Shown one piece after another: positions 43,835 to 52,459 of a stretch of DNA of 64,000 nucleotides; the stretch's first letter is position 1, and the number at the start of each line of letters is the position of its first letter. The stretch lies in the NCBI GenBank assembly GCA_036387135.1, contig DASVUH010000075.1, positions 1-64,000 on the forward strand, written 5' to 3'. This DNA comes from JALZCH01 sp036387135 (GTDB lineage Bacteria; Acidobacteriota; Blastocatellia; Pyrinomonadales; Pyrinomonadaceae). The notes beneath the pieces were generated by a model that had not been told where the DNA came from, made no database searches, and saw nothing but the letters and a program-made list of their open reading frames with translations. The translations under genes and the position numbers were made by a program.

Positions 43835-44056
43835 CTACTTTAAAATGTCAGAAAATTTTTCAGAATCAATTTTCACCCATCGCGTATGGCGGCGGCATTT
43901 CTCACAAATAATATCAAGACTTTTCATTTGAACTTTGCAGTAAAACCCGTTTAATGTAAGAAAATAGAAAGCGTTATTATCAGTTTTTCCTAATATTTCA
44001 CGACAATTTTTGTTCCGACAGTGAAAATTTTTGAGATTATCGTTTTGTAACAACAC
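43835..44056 (-). CDS. Com-like zinc-ribbon small protein
   Basis: A 73-residue protein with GTG start at 44056. Cys pairs HCRNKNCREIL (C13, C18) and DIICEKCRRHTRW (C51, C54) form a zinc ribbon, and the RCPRCKRH-like second half is similar to the Com translational regulator of Mu-type phages. The first half is AT-rich and no ribosome binding site is clear, so start is tentative. Its position before a tail-spike-like gene of the same strand supports phage origin. Function in the bacterium unknown. Confidence 0.5.
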   Translation of the reverse strand: MLLQNDNLKNFHCRNKNCREILGKTDNNAFYFLTLNGFYCKVQMKSLDIICEKCRRHTRWVKIDSEKFSDILK

Positions 44057-44229
44057 ATCAAGTCACCAGCCTTCTGTGTTTCGTATTCTATACTATGTGT
44101 CGCAGATGGGACAAGCTGTTTCTGGAAATGTTGATTTTTAGCAAAGGTTAGTTCAATAATCTTTATTTCATATTTGGGTTCTTTCTCTCGATCTATGTTG
44201 ACGGTAAACAAGCTCTAAAAGATAAATTT

Positions 44230-44641
44230 ATGTCATTATCTCAGTGTCGGATTATCGAATTACCGAAAATTGCCGACCCGCGCGGCAATTTATCTTTTAT
44301 TGAAGAATATAAACACATTCCGTACGACATCAAGCGAGTGTTTTATCTTTACGATGTCCCAGGAGGAGAAACACGCGCCCGTCACGCTTTGAAAACCTGC
44401 AATCAATTTATTATTGCCGTTAATTGAAGTTTCGATGTGATACTGGACGATGACAGCGAAAGACAGACTTTTTCACCTTAATCGTTCATATTACGGTTTG
44501 CACGTTCCGCCGCTGGTCTGGCGCGCGATAAATAATTTTTCATCCGGTTCGGTTTGTGTGGTTCTGACTTCGGAGCTTTATAGCGAAACGGATTACTGCT
44601 AATACGAAGAATTTCTTATAGTTGTAAGAAATGAAAAATAA
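44230..44641 (+). pseudogene. Decayed copy of fdtA
   Basis: Translation of the three frames in order restores the whole FdtA-like cupin. The first 65 codons (44230-44424) match the intact gene at 32480 (DPRGNLSFIEE, YDIKRVFYLYDVPGGE). A TGA at 44425-44427 then stops it. A one-base frameshift follows in the region of 44465-44480 and a further in-frame TAA occurs near 44600, after which the C-terminus is still recognisable (YYGLHVPPLVW). So it is a duplicate that is no longer functional. Confidence 0.85.
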
Positions 44642-44785
44642 ATGAAAGTTCAGTTTCTCGATTTAAAAGCCGGTTATCTGGAACTAAAAGATGAGATTGA
44701 TGCCGCTTCGCAAAGAGTTCTCGAAAACAATAAAAGTGAGAATAATCCGTTTTGTAAGGGCAGCTTTTTGCCAGTTATGTCATGA
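44642..44785 (+). pseudogene. Stub of the fdtB aminotransferase gene
   Basis: ATG 44642 directly follows the fdtA copy. The first 30 codons (MKVQFLDLKAGYLELKDEID) match the start of the aminotransferase at 32900 (MKIPFLDLQAAYLELKDELD). Then the sequence departs and stops after 47 codons. The stop overlaps the start of the next glycosyltransferase (ATGA at 44782). A deletion thus joined the aminotransferase start to the region upstream of that gene. Confidence 0.85.
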
Positions 44786-46017
44786 GTATCAATAAGCCAT
44801 TCTTTTCAGTTGTAATGCCGACTTACAATCGCGCAACGCTTTTGCCCTTTGCAATTCAAAGCGTCTTACAGCAATCATTTACAGATTTTGAGCTGATTAT
44901 TAGTAACGGTGGTTCGACGGACAACACAAAAGATGTCGTCGCCGGTTTTAAAGACGAACGGATTCGTTATTTAGAATCGGAAAAAAGGCTGAATATAGGC
45001 GATAATTATCAAAACGCGCTTGATCGGGCGAAAGGCGAATATATTACATTTTTATCGGATGACGATGCCTTTGCTCCCGTAATGTTAGAGCGGGTAAAGC
45101 GAATAATTGACGAACAATCCGCCGAGGTCGTCGCTTTTCAGGTTTCGTATTATTATCACGACCCGGTTTTTGAACATTATCGTAAAATTCAACCCAATAC
45201 TTTATTCGCTTATCCTTTTTCCGGGCTGGTTAAAAAATATGAAGCGTCTGATGCTATCAAACTTTTTGATTCTAAACTGGGATTAAACAATGCGCCGCCC
45301 GACAGGAGATTCATTATGCCGTATCTGGCAAATGCGGTTTATCATCGCGCGGTCTTTTCGCGTATTAAGGAAATAAGAGATAGATTATTTAACGTCATAC
45401 CGGCTGATATGTATCTGGCAATTGCGGTTTTTTTTGTCATTGATACTTATTTTTGTTTGGATGAACCGCTGCACGTCTGGAGCTTTTGGGAAGGCAATGC
45501 TACCGGCTCGCTCAGTAAAAAGGGAGACAAACTGAGAGAACATTACGAAAGGCTTTTAAATGGACAAAAATTAGATTTTACTCCTTTGAAATTCGCTCTT
45601 CCGCTCAATTGCACGATTAACGCAGTTCTTCAGGCAAAGAACGACTTCAAAGGATTTAATAATAACTCTGACATTGATTGGCTTTATTACTTCACAGCGA
45701 TATACAAAGATTTAATGCTTTTAAAAAGCCTCGGAGTTAATACTGCAAAAGAAATTCGGGAGTTTGAGGAAGTTTTAGCGCGACAGCCCGACGAGTTAAG
45801 GCAAAATGTGCGCTCTCAGATTTCAAAAACGAATTTGCTTGCCGAACAGGCAATGCAATTTTCGCGAAACAATCTCCCTTTTGTATTTAGATGGCTGAAA
45901 AGATTGCACGAACAAGTAAAATCGGAGAAAAGCGTTATCGCAGATGGTAAAGACGCAAATTTTAACAATGTTCTGGAAGCAGCGCAATATTTGAGCTACA
46001 TTGTTCAGAGCAAGTAA
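44782..46017 (+). CDS. Family 2 glycosyltransferase, paralog of the one at 36762
   Basis: A 411-residue protein that aligns along its whole length with the enzyme at 36762 (FFSVVMPTYNRATLLPFAIQ, the same NGGSTDNT, FLSDDDAF, and VIPADMYLAIAVFFVIDTYF). It is the one intact member of the second block copy. The DDD motif is kept, so it could be active. Whether it has a different acceptor from its paralog is not known. Confidence 0.88.
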   Translation: MSINKPFFSVVMPTYNRATLLPFAIQSVLQQSFTDFELIISNGGSTDNTKDVVAGFKDERIRYLESEKRLNIGDNYQNALDRAKGEYITFLSDDDAFAPVMLERVKRIIDEQSAEVVAFQVSYYYHDPVFEHYRKIQPNTLFAYPFSGLVKKYEASDAIKLFDSKLGLNNAPPDRRFIMPYLANAVYHRAVFSRIKEIRDRLFNVIPADMYLAIAVFFVIDTYFCLDEPLHVWSFWEGNATGSLSKKGDKLREHYERLLNGQKLDFTPLKFALPLNCTINAVLQAKNDFKGFNNNSDIDWLYYFTAIYKDLMLLKSLGVNTAKEIREFEEVLARQPDELRQNVRSQISKTNLLAEQAMQFSRNNLPFVFRWLKRLHEQVKSEKSVIADGKDANFNNVLEAAQYLSYIVQSK

Positions 46018-46083
46018 TATTTAATCATTTGGCAGCTTTAAGGTTAATAATTTCAGGATTTAATTTACAGATGTATGCCGGAA

Positions 46084-46180
46084 GCGAGTATCATCAATCG
46101 CGGCTTATAACGCTGAACAATTTATTAAACAAACGATTGACACGATTCTTGAACAGAGATTTCAGGCTCGCGCCGTTTGA
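46084..46180 (+). pseudogene. Remnant of a third glycosyltransferase gene
   Basis: The stretch reads (with one frameshift at the left) as SIAAYNAEQFIKQTIDTILE followed by QRFQ, the start of a GT2 enzyme like those at 38009 and 38947. It has no start and ends at TGA 46178-46180, eleven bases before the flippase gene. It shows that the duplicated block once reached further. Confidence 0.7.
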
Positions 46181-46190
46181 ATAAACATCA

Positions 46191-47657
46191 ATGAAATCCG
46201 CTCTGAAAGCCACTGTAATTTTGGGTGGCAGCTCGATGATGAGCGCCTTGATCGCTCTCGTTTCGGCGAAATGCTGGGCGGTTTTAATCGGTCCGGTCGG
46301 CGTCGGCTACATTTCCGCGCTGCAGAGTCTTTTGGGATTGAGCTTTATGATCGCCGGACTCGGCATCGGGACAGCCATTGTTCGAGTCGGCGCGAAAGCC
46401 GTGTCCGAAGGAGATGAACGCGAGCTGGCGGCAAACTGGAGAGCCGGATTTTATCTGATAATTTTATTCGGAGCAGTCGCCGCCGCCGTTTTAACGATTT
46501 TTCGCCGACAAATCAGCGTTTTGATTTTCGGCGACGCAGGCGAAAGTATTTACGTCGCCGTTGTTTCGCTCGCTCTGCTCGGCGCTCTGCTGTCAAATTT
46601 TTTTATCGGAGTTTTTAACGCTCATCACCGCGTTGCCACGCTCGCCAAAATCAGTGTCTTGAATCATTTAAGCAACGCCTGTTCGCTAATCGGTTTTATT
46701 TACTTTTTTCGGGTTCACGGAATTGCTTTCGGAATGCTTTGTGGAATTACTTTAAGCTCGGCGCTCAATTATTTTTGGCTCAAACGCGAAATCCCTTTTC
46801 CTGCAATTGACGTTTCGTTCGATGAAATCAAAAAAGCCGCTTTTTCATTTGTTCGCTTCGGCGTTCCGTACACGGCGAGCATGATTGTCGGAACGGGCGT
46901 GCAGCTTGCGATTCCGCTTTTGATTCTAAATCATCTCGGCGCTGAAGGCGCAGGTTATTACCGCGCCGCCTTCGGAATCTCCACAGTGTCGCTTTCTTTG
47001 GTTTTGACCGCAATGGGGCAGGATTATTATCCGCGTCTCTCGGCAATTGCCGATGATGAACTGAAAATTAACGAGCTTGTTAACCAACAACAGAGATTAA
47101 TATTAATCCTTCTCGCTCCGATTATTTTATGGCTGCTGCTGCTCGCTCCGGTTTTGATTCGTTTGCTCTACAGCGGCGAATTCGAGGCTGCGCAGCCGGT
47201 TTTTAAATGGATTGTCGCGGGCGATTTATTCAAATCTATGGGCTGGGTTTTGTCTTTTGTGATTCTGGCTCGCAACAAAAGTCATTTATATTTCTTCTCC
47301 GAAGCCATCGGCGGCGCGACGGCGATTGGGGCGGTTTTGTTCGCAATGCAAAGATACGGACTCGAAGGCGTGGGAATCGGTTATTTTGTTTCGTATCTGG
47401 CATATTTTATTGGAGTGTTTTTATTAGTCAGACGCGAAATCACGCTGCAATATTCAACAGGTAATAAGCTCTTAATGCTGTCCGTCAGTGTTGCGGTTTT
47501 AGGGACAAACATTCTCAGCTTTTGGGGAATCAGTAATGTCTCAAAGGCTTTTTTATTGATTGCGGCAGTCGCGGCGGCAATCTTTAGCGTTGTTAGTTTA
47601 ATTAAAGATATTGGAGTTGAAACGCTATTAAGCCGGGCGAAATTTTGGCAAAAGTAG
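46191..47657 (+). CDS. wzx: Wzx-type oligosaccharide flippase
   Basis: A 488-residue inner-membrane protein with about 12-14 helices from residue 10 on (LGGSSMMSALIALVSAKCWAV at the start). It belongs to the polysaccharide transporter (PST/MOP) superfamily, whose members flip undecaprenyl-linked repeat units. RFGVPYTASMIVGTGVQ and later GQDYYPRLSA are typical. ATG 46191. Together with a Wzy-like protein downstream it makes the second, Wzx/Wzy-type, export route. Confidence 0.85.
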   Translation: MKSALKATVILGGSSMMSALIALVSAKCWAVLIGPVGVGYISALQSLLGLSFMIAGLGIGTAIVRVGAKAVSEGDERELAANWRAGFYLIILFGAVAAAVLTIFRRQISVLIFGDAGESIYVAVVSLALLGALLSNFFIGVFNAHHRVATLAKISVLNHLSNACSLIGFIYFFRVHGIAFGMLCGITLSSALNYFWLKREIPFPAIDVSFDEIKKAAFSFVRFGVPYTASMIVGTGVQLAIPLLILNHLGAEGAGYYRAAFGISTVSLSLVLTAMGQDYYPRLSAIADDELKINELVNQQQRLILILLAPIILWLLLLAPVLIRLLYSGEFEAAQPVFKWIVAGDLFKSMGWVLSFVILARNKSHLYFFSEAIGGATAIGAVLFAMQRYGLEGVGIGYFVSYLAYFIGVFLLVRREITLQYSTGNKLLMLSVSVAVLGTNILSFWGISNVSKAFLLIAAVAAAIFSVVSLIKDIGVETLLSRAKFWQK

Positions 47658-47745
47658 ATAACGGCAATTTAAAAAGCAGATTATTTCCTGCGAACAGCCT
47701 TTGGTCGGCACTTATATAATTTCGCGAGCAATTTTTTCGCCGTCA

Positions 47746-48879
47746 TCAATCTTTCTCAAAAAACGAGCGGACGCCGTTTATGATTTTGGTCAAAACTTCT
47801 TCGGTCATTTCCGTATGAATCGGCAGCGACAACACCGAATCGCACAGCTTTTCAGTGATGCGCAGACGTAAATCCTCGGAAACGAACCGGGCGAAAGCCT
47901 CTTGTTTGTAAAGCGGCACCGGATAATAAATCATCGAAGGCACGCCCTCTCGCTCCAAATGTTTTTGCAGCTCGTCGCGTTTCCCGTTTTTTACCTGCAA
48001 AGTATATTGATGAAAAACGTGAGTCGAATTCGGCTCGCGAACGGGCGTTTGCAGCTCTTCGACGCCTTCAAACGCGGCGTCGTAAGCGTCGGCAACGCGG
48101 CGGCGAGCGTCGCAATATTCGTCCAGCTTTTTTAATTTGATGTTCAAAATCGCCGCTTGCAGCGAATCGAGTCTGGAATTGACGCCAATCAGCGAATGAT
48201 AATATCGCTTTGACTGCCCGTGATTGGCAATCATTCGCAGCCTGCCCGCCAGCTCGTCGTCATCCGTAAAAATCGCGCCGCCGTCGCCGTAACAGCCCAG
48301 ATTTTTTGAAGGAAAAAACGAAGTGCAGCCGATGTGACCGATTGTTCCGGTTTTCCTGATCGAGCCATCTTTAAAAATATAATCAGCGCCGATTGCCTGC
48401 GCGTTGTCTTCGATGACAAATAAATTGTATTTTTCGGCGACCTGCATAATCGGTTCCATATCGCAGCTTTGCCCGAATAAATGAACCGGAACAATCGCTT
48501 TGGTACGCGGCGTGATTGCTTTTTCGATGATTTCCGCAGTCACGTTAAAAGTGTTTTCGTCAGCCTCGACCATTACGGGCGTGAGACGAAGCAGCGCGAT
48601 GACTTCGGCGGTTGCGACGTATGTAAAAGACGGGACGATAACTTCGTCGCCCGGTTCCAAGCCCAAAGCCATCATCGCAATCTGGAGCGCGTCCGTGCCG
48701 TTGGCGCACGGAACGACGTGCTTGATTTTTAAATAATTTTCCAGATTGCTTTGAAATTCTTTAACCGGCGGACCGTTGATAAAAGCTGTCGAAGCGAGAC
48801 AATTTAAAACCGCTTCGTCAATTTCGTTTTTTATTTTTTCGTATTGACCTTTGAGGTCAACCATTTGAATTGCAGACAT
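47746..48879 (-). CDS. Sugar aminotransferase of the DegT/DnrJ/EryC1/StrS family
   Basis: A 377-residue PLP enzyme on the minus strand, opposite to its neighbours. The PLP lysine is in TSFFPSKNLGCYGDGGAIF near residue 187; NGTDALQIAMMALGLEPGDEV and NAQAIGADY complete the family set. It is not closely similar to the aminotransferase at 32900, so it probably serves another sugar, for example a UDP-linked one. It is between convergent flippase and divergent glycosyltransferase genes, so it has its own promoter in 48880-49148. Confidence 0.87.
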   Translation of the reverse strand: MSAIQMVDLKGQYEKIKNEIDEAVLNCLASTAFINGPPVKEFQSNLENYLKIKHVVPCANGTDALQIAMMALGLEPGDEVIVPSFTYVATAEVIALLRLTPVMVEADENTFNVTAEIIEKAITPRTKAIVPVHLFGQSCDMEPIMQVAEKYNLFVIEDNAQAIGADYIFKDGSIRKTGTIGHIGCTSFFPSKNLGCYGDGGAIFTDDDELAGRLRMIANHGQSKRYYHSLIGVNSRLDSLQAAILNIKLKKLDEYCDARRRVADAYDAAFEGVEELQTPVREPNSTHVFHQYTLQVKNGKRDELQKHLEREGVPSMIYYPVPLYKQEAFARFVSEDLRLRITEKLCDSVLSLPIHTEMTEEVLTKIINGVRSFFEKD

Positions 48880-49148
48880 TTATTTCGTTTTTCCGGGAAA
48901 ATTTATCAAATATAAAACAACGCTGAACCTTTACCGGAAGAATAACTGTAAAATGATACGCCTTTGCAGTCAAAAAGCGTGCTTCGGAAAAAATGTTATT
49001 CGAGGTGAAAACGCGCCTTCCGCTTTTCGGCAAACGATACACTAGACTTCGATGCGGCGCGCAAGTAAGCTATTAACTTCATCAAAGTTGATTCAAAGGC
49101 AAATTTATTCCTTTTATTTCTCAAAACTAAAGCAAGGTATTAAAGGGT
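48880..49148. promoter_or_regulatory. Divergent promoter region
   Basis: These 269 bases separate the minus-strand aminotransferase from the plus-strand glycosyltransferase operon, so promoters in both directions must be here. The stretch is AT-rich near 49075-49140. No consensus pair or operator could be assigned by eye, and no repeat was seen. Confidence 0.35.
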
Positions 49149-50285
49149 TTGAAAAATTCTCGCCAACCGAAAATTTTAATGGTCGTGCCGGAGCTTGATT
49201 TCGGCGGCGTTGAAACCGCCGTTCGAGATCGAGCCGTCGCATTGCGCGAAATCGGTTATGAGGTTGAAACGGCTTGTTTGCATAAACTCGGTGAAACGGG
49301 AAAAAAATTACAGGAAGTAGGTTTTCGAGTTCATAACTTGAATTCGCCGCCGCGCGTTCCGAATTTCGGATTGATACAAAAACTAATCAAGCTTTTTCGC
49401 GAGGTCAAACCCGGCATTGTTCACGCCGCCTGCATCGAAGCCAATTTTCACTGTTTGCCCGCATCGAGGCTTGCCGGAATTGGGAGCCGGGTGATTGCCG
49501 AAGAAGTCGGCACTCTGATTGACGGCGAGGGAAAACTGACGCGCAGTTGGAAAGCTAGAAAAATCGGGCAAATGATTTGGCGCAGCGCCGACAGCATTCT
49601 GGCGATTTCGCAGGCGGTCAAGCAGGACATAGTCGGGCTTGAAAACGCCGACGAATCGAAAATCACCGTAATTCCTTATTACATTGATTTCGACCGCTTT
49701 CCATTTGCCCCAAGCGGGGAAAAGCGAAAATCGAGCGAAGAATTTATCATTGGCGCCGTCGGTCGGCTTTCACCGGAAAAAGGACAGAGAATTTTGCTTT
49801 CGGCTCTCAAATTGGTTTTGCAGAAAAACGAAAACGTCAGATTGTGGCTGATCGGCGACGGAATTGACCGTGAAAGTCTAAAAACTATGGCAGAGGAGCT
49901 GGGAATCAGCGAGCAAGTCAAATTTTGGGGAATGCGTTCGGACATTCCCGAACTTTTGGGGCAAATGGATTTGCTCGTCCAGCCTTCGCATTACGAAGGG
50001 TTGGGAATCGCGATTCAGGAAGCGATGGCGTCGGGCGTTCCTGTTGTCGCGAGCGAAGTCGGCGGCATTCCTGAACTTATCGAACAGGGAAAAACCGGCG
50101 TGATGTTTCCGGTCGGCGACAGCCGCGCTTTGGCTGACGAAATAATCCGAATGGTTAATCTTGATCAGGCAGAGCGAAATCAGATGATTCTCAGAGCGAG
50201 AGAATCTTCTGAAGCGCGTTTTTCAAAAGCGACGGTCGTCAATCAGCTTTCGGATTTGTATTTGAGAACTTTTGAGAAACATTAA
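49149..50285 (+). CDS. Family 4 glycosyltransferase
   Basis: A 378-residue GT-B enzyme. The N-terminal LDFGGVETAVRDRAVALREI loop and C-terminal GRLSPEKGQRILLSAL and PSHYEGLGIAIQEAMASGVPVVASEVGGIPELI (donor-binding E(x7)E block) are typical of GT4. TTG 49149 follows AAAGGG; an ATG at 49176 is the alternative. Together with the next gene it transfers sugars to the lipid-linked unit. The next ORF starts two bases after its stop. Confidence 0.85.
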   Translation: MKNSRQPKILMVVPELDFGGVETAVRDRAVALREIGYEVETACLHKLGETGKKLQEVGFRVHNLNSPPRVPNFGLIQKLIKLFREVKPGIVHAACIEANFHCLPASRLAGIGSRVIAEEVGTLIDGEGKLTRSWKARKIGQMIWRSADSILAISQAVKQDIVGLENADESKITVIPYYIDFDRFPFAPSGEKRKSSEEFIIGAVGRLSPEKGQRILLSALKLVLQKNENVRLWLIGDGIDRESLKTMAEELGISEQVKFWGMRSDIPELLGQMDLLVQPSHYEGLGIAIQEAMASGVPVVASEVGGIPELIEQGKTGVMFPVGDSRALADEIIRMVNLDQAERNQMILRARESSEARFSKATVVNQLSDLYLRTFEKH

Positions 50286-50286
50286 A

Positions 50287-51537
50287 ATGGCGCAACCTCA
50301 CGGCAAAGCAATCTTTTTATCTTATGAAGGTTTCGGGCAATCGTATCTTGAAACTTTGTATTTGCCGATTTTAGACAGCATCAAAAAACCGCCGATTGAT
50401 TTTACGGTCGTTCAATTTATGCCTAAAAATCATCCGCAAAAAGCGCTCGATGCGGCGGCGGCTGAGAGACTCGGAATTCCGGTGCATTTTCTCGATTACC
50501 GCAATTCGCCGCCGGTTTTCAGCACAATTTACCTCATTTTAAACGGGATTCTAAAAGTCGGACTGCTTGCCAGACGAGAAAAAACGGATTTTATTCACGC
50601 CAGAACCTGGATTCCGGGATTAATCGCGCTGGGCGCAAAACTGTTTCGTCCCGGTTTGAAATTTATTTTCGATACCGACGGATTTGTGCCTGAATTTCGC
50701 GTTGAAAGCGGTTTGCTCAAGAATCAAGGTTTGATGTTTAAAACCTTGAAAAAAATAGAAAAGCTGCTCGTCAAAAAATCCGATTTGATTCTTGTTCGCA
50801 CCAACAACGCCAGAAAAATTTTGAGCACTTGGTATGGCGAAGAAGCCGGTTCAAAAATTTTTGTGACGCCCAACGGTAAAGACGAAAAATTTTATCGCGA
50901 TTTTCCGGCGGCGGAAAATCGGAAAGTCCGGCAGAAATACAATTTAAGCGACGAGACGATTTTGGTTCTTTACGTCGGCACGCTCGTCGAAAATGTTTTG
51001 CCCGATAAAATGTTTCGGCTCTTTTCGGCAGTGAAAAAACTTGAGTCTAATTCGTTTTTTCTGATTCTGAGCGGTTCAAAGTTTGAACCGCTGGGCGAAT
51101 TGGCGCAAATAGAAGGTTTAACCGAAGCCGATTACACAATTGAACGGGTTTTTCCCGCCGAAATACCGGCTTTAATTTCGGCTGCCGATGTGGGAATCTC
51201 TTTTCGAGCGCCTACACTTTCAAATCAAGGCGTATCGCCTCTCAAAGTCTGCGAATATTTGCTCTGCGGAACCCCCGCGATTGTTAATTCGGGCGCGGGC
51301 GATTTGGAAAGTTTGTTTGAAGAAAACAAAGAGCTTGGTTTTTTATTAAAGGAAATGAGCGACGAAGAAATCAGCCAAGCCGCGGAATGGATTGTCCGAA
51401 TTGCCAAGCCGTCCAGAGAGCGTTTGCGCGAAACGGCGCGGCAGGGCGGAATCAAAGAGTTTGGTTTGTCGAACATCAAAAAACTTTACGAAAACGTTTA
51501 TAGTAAATTGATTAAGCGAGAAGTCGCGGAAAATTGA
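50287..51537 (+). CDS. GT-B fold glycosyltransferase
   Basis: A 416-residue GT4-like enzyme. GQSYLETLYLPIL at the start and a C-terminal half with FVTPNGKDEKFYRDF, ILVLYVGTLVENV, and FRAPTLSNQGVSPLKVCEYLLCGTPAIVNSG for donor binding. ATG 50287 is one base after the previous stop; a TTG at 50272 would overlap. Acceptor not known. The next gene lies 157 bases on, so a new transcript may start there. Confidence 0.78.
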   Translation: MAQPHGKAIFLSYEGFGQSYLETLYLPILDSIKKPPIDFTVVQFMPKNHPQKALDAAAAERLGIPVHFLDYRNSPPVFSTIYLILNGILKVGLLARREKTDFIHARTWIPGLIALGAKLFRPGLKFIFDTDGFVPEFRVESGLLKNQGLMFKTLKKIEKLLVKKSDLILVRTNNARKILSTWYGEEAGSKIFVTPNGKDEKFYRDFPAAENRKVRQKYNLSDETILVLYVGTLVENVLPDKMFRLFSAVKKLESNSFFLILSGSKFEPLGELAQIEGLTEADYTIERVFPAEIPALISAADVGISFRAPTLSNQGVSPLKVCEYLLCGTPAIVNSGAGDLESLFEENKELGFLLKEMSDEEISQAAEWIVRIAKPSRERLRETARQGGIKEFGLSNIKKLYENVYSKLIKREVAEN

Positions 51538-51694
51538 GCCGATATTTTTCTGGAAGAACAGTTGAAAGTTGGTAATTTACAGTTCACAGTTAAATTTATC
51601 TTTATTTTTGTCGAGTAACTTAATATTGAACGAAGAAAATTTAAATCATTTTTGAGAATAAAAATCCAGGATTGATTTAAACGAGCAAAAAGCA

Positions 51695-52459
51695 GTGAAA
51701 GCAGTAATTTTAGCGGGCGGACGCGGCAGCCGGATCAGCGAAGAAACCGCCGTCAAACCGAAACCAATGATTGAAATCGGCGGAAAACCGATTTTGTGGC
51801 ACATTATGAAATTTTATTCCGCGCACGGAATTGATGATTTCATTATCTGCTGCGGTTATCTCGGCTACGTTATCAAAGAATATTTCGCCAATTATTTTGT
51901 GCATACTTCGGACGTGACTTTCGATTTGATCAACAACCGGGTTGAAGTCCATCAAAAACGCGCAGAGCCTTGGCGCGTGACTCTGGTTGATACGGGAATC
52001 GAAACGATGACCGGCGGCAGATTAAAGCGCGTGCGCGAATATCTGGGCAACGAAGATTTCTGCTTTACTTACGGCGACGGTTTATCGAACGTTGATGTAA
52101 GCAATTTAATCAAAAACCACCAGCGGAGCGGAAAGCTCGCCACCGTTACAGCCGTTCAGCCGCCGGGACGTTTCGGCGCGCTCATTCTCGACGGCGAAAG
52201 TATCGAAGGTTTTCGGGAAAAACCCGAAGACGGCGGCTGGATCAACGGCGGTTTTTTTATTTTGAATCCGAAAGTCGTTGATTACATCGAAAACGACGAT
52301 ACGGTTTGGGAGCGCGAGCCGATGGAAAACCTCGTCCGCGACAATCAAATGAACGCTTTTCTGCATCACGGTTTCTTTCAACCGATGGACACTCTGCGCG
52401 ACAAACTTTATCTTGAAGAATTGATCGAAAAAGGAACCGCGCCCTGGAAGATTTGGTAA
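51695..52459 (+). CDS. rfbF: Glucose-1-phosphate cytidylyltransferase
   Basis: A 254-residue nucleotidyltransferase that makes CDP-glucose from CTP and glucose-1-phosphate. AGGRGSRISEETAVKPKPMIEIGGKPILWHIMKFYS at the N-terminus is the GT-A type nucleotide and metal site, with the typical RfbF ending. GTG start at 51695. It overlaps the next gene by one base and begins the CDP-sugar pathway of this locus. Confidence 0.92.
   Translation: MKAVILAGGRGSRISEETAVKPKPMIEIGGKPILWHIMKFYSAHGIDDFIICCGYLGYVIKEYFANYFVHTSDVTFDLINNRVEVHQKRAEPWRVTLVDTGIETMTGGRLKRVREYLGNEDFCFTYGDGLSNVDVSNLIKNHQRSGKLATVTAVQPPGRFGALILDGESIEGFREKPEDGGWINGGFFILNPKVVDYIENDDTVWEREPMENLVRDNQMNAFLHHGFFQPMDTLRDKLYLEELIEKGTAPWKIW

Noticed and set aside
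43990..44211. 73-codon frame overlapping the zinc-ribbon gene
   Set aside because: It lacks any motif, whereas the other frame has the two Cys pairs. Only one of them can be the gene.
41007..46180. Whole region as an integrated prophage
   Set aside because: No integrase, capsid, terminase, portal or attachment repeats are visible; only one spike-like and one small gene suggest phage origin.
51557..51592. Short repeats of ACAGTT before rfbF
   Set aside because: Three imperfect short copies in a 158-base AT-rich gap are not enough to call an operator or repeat element.
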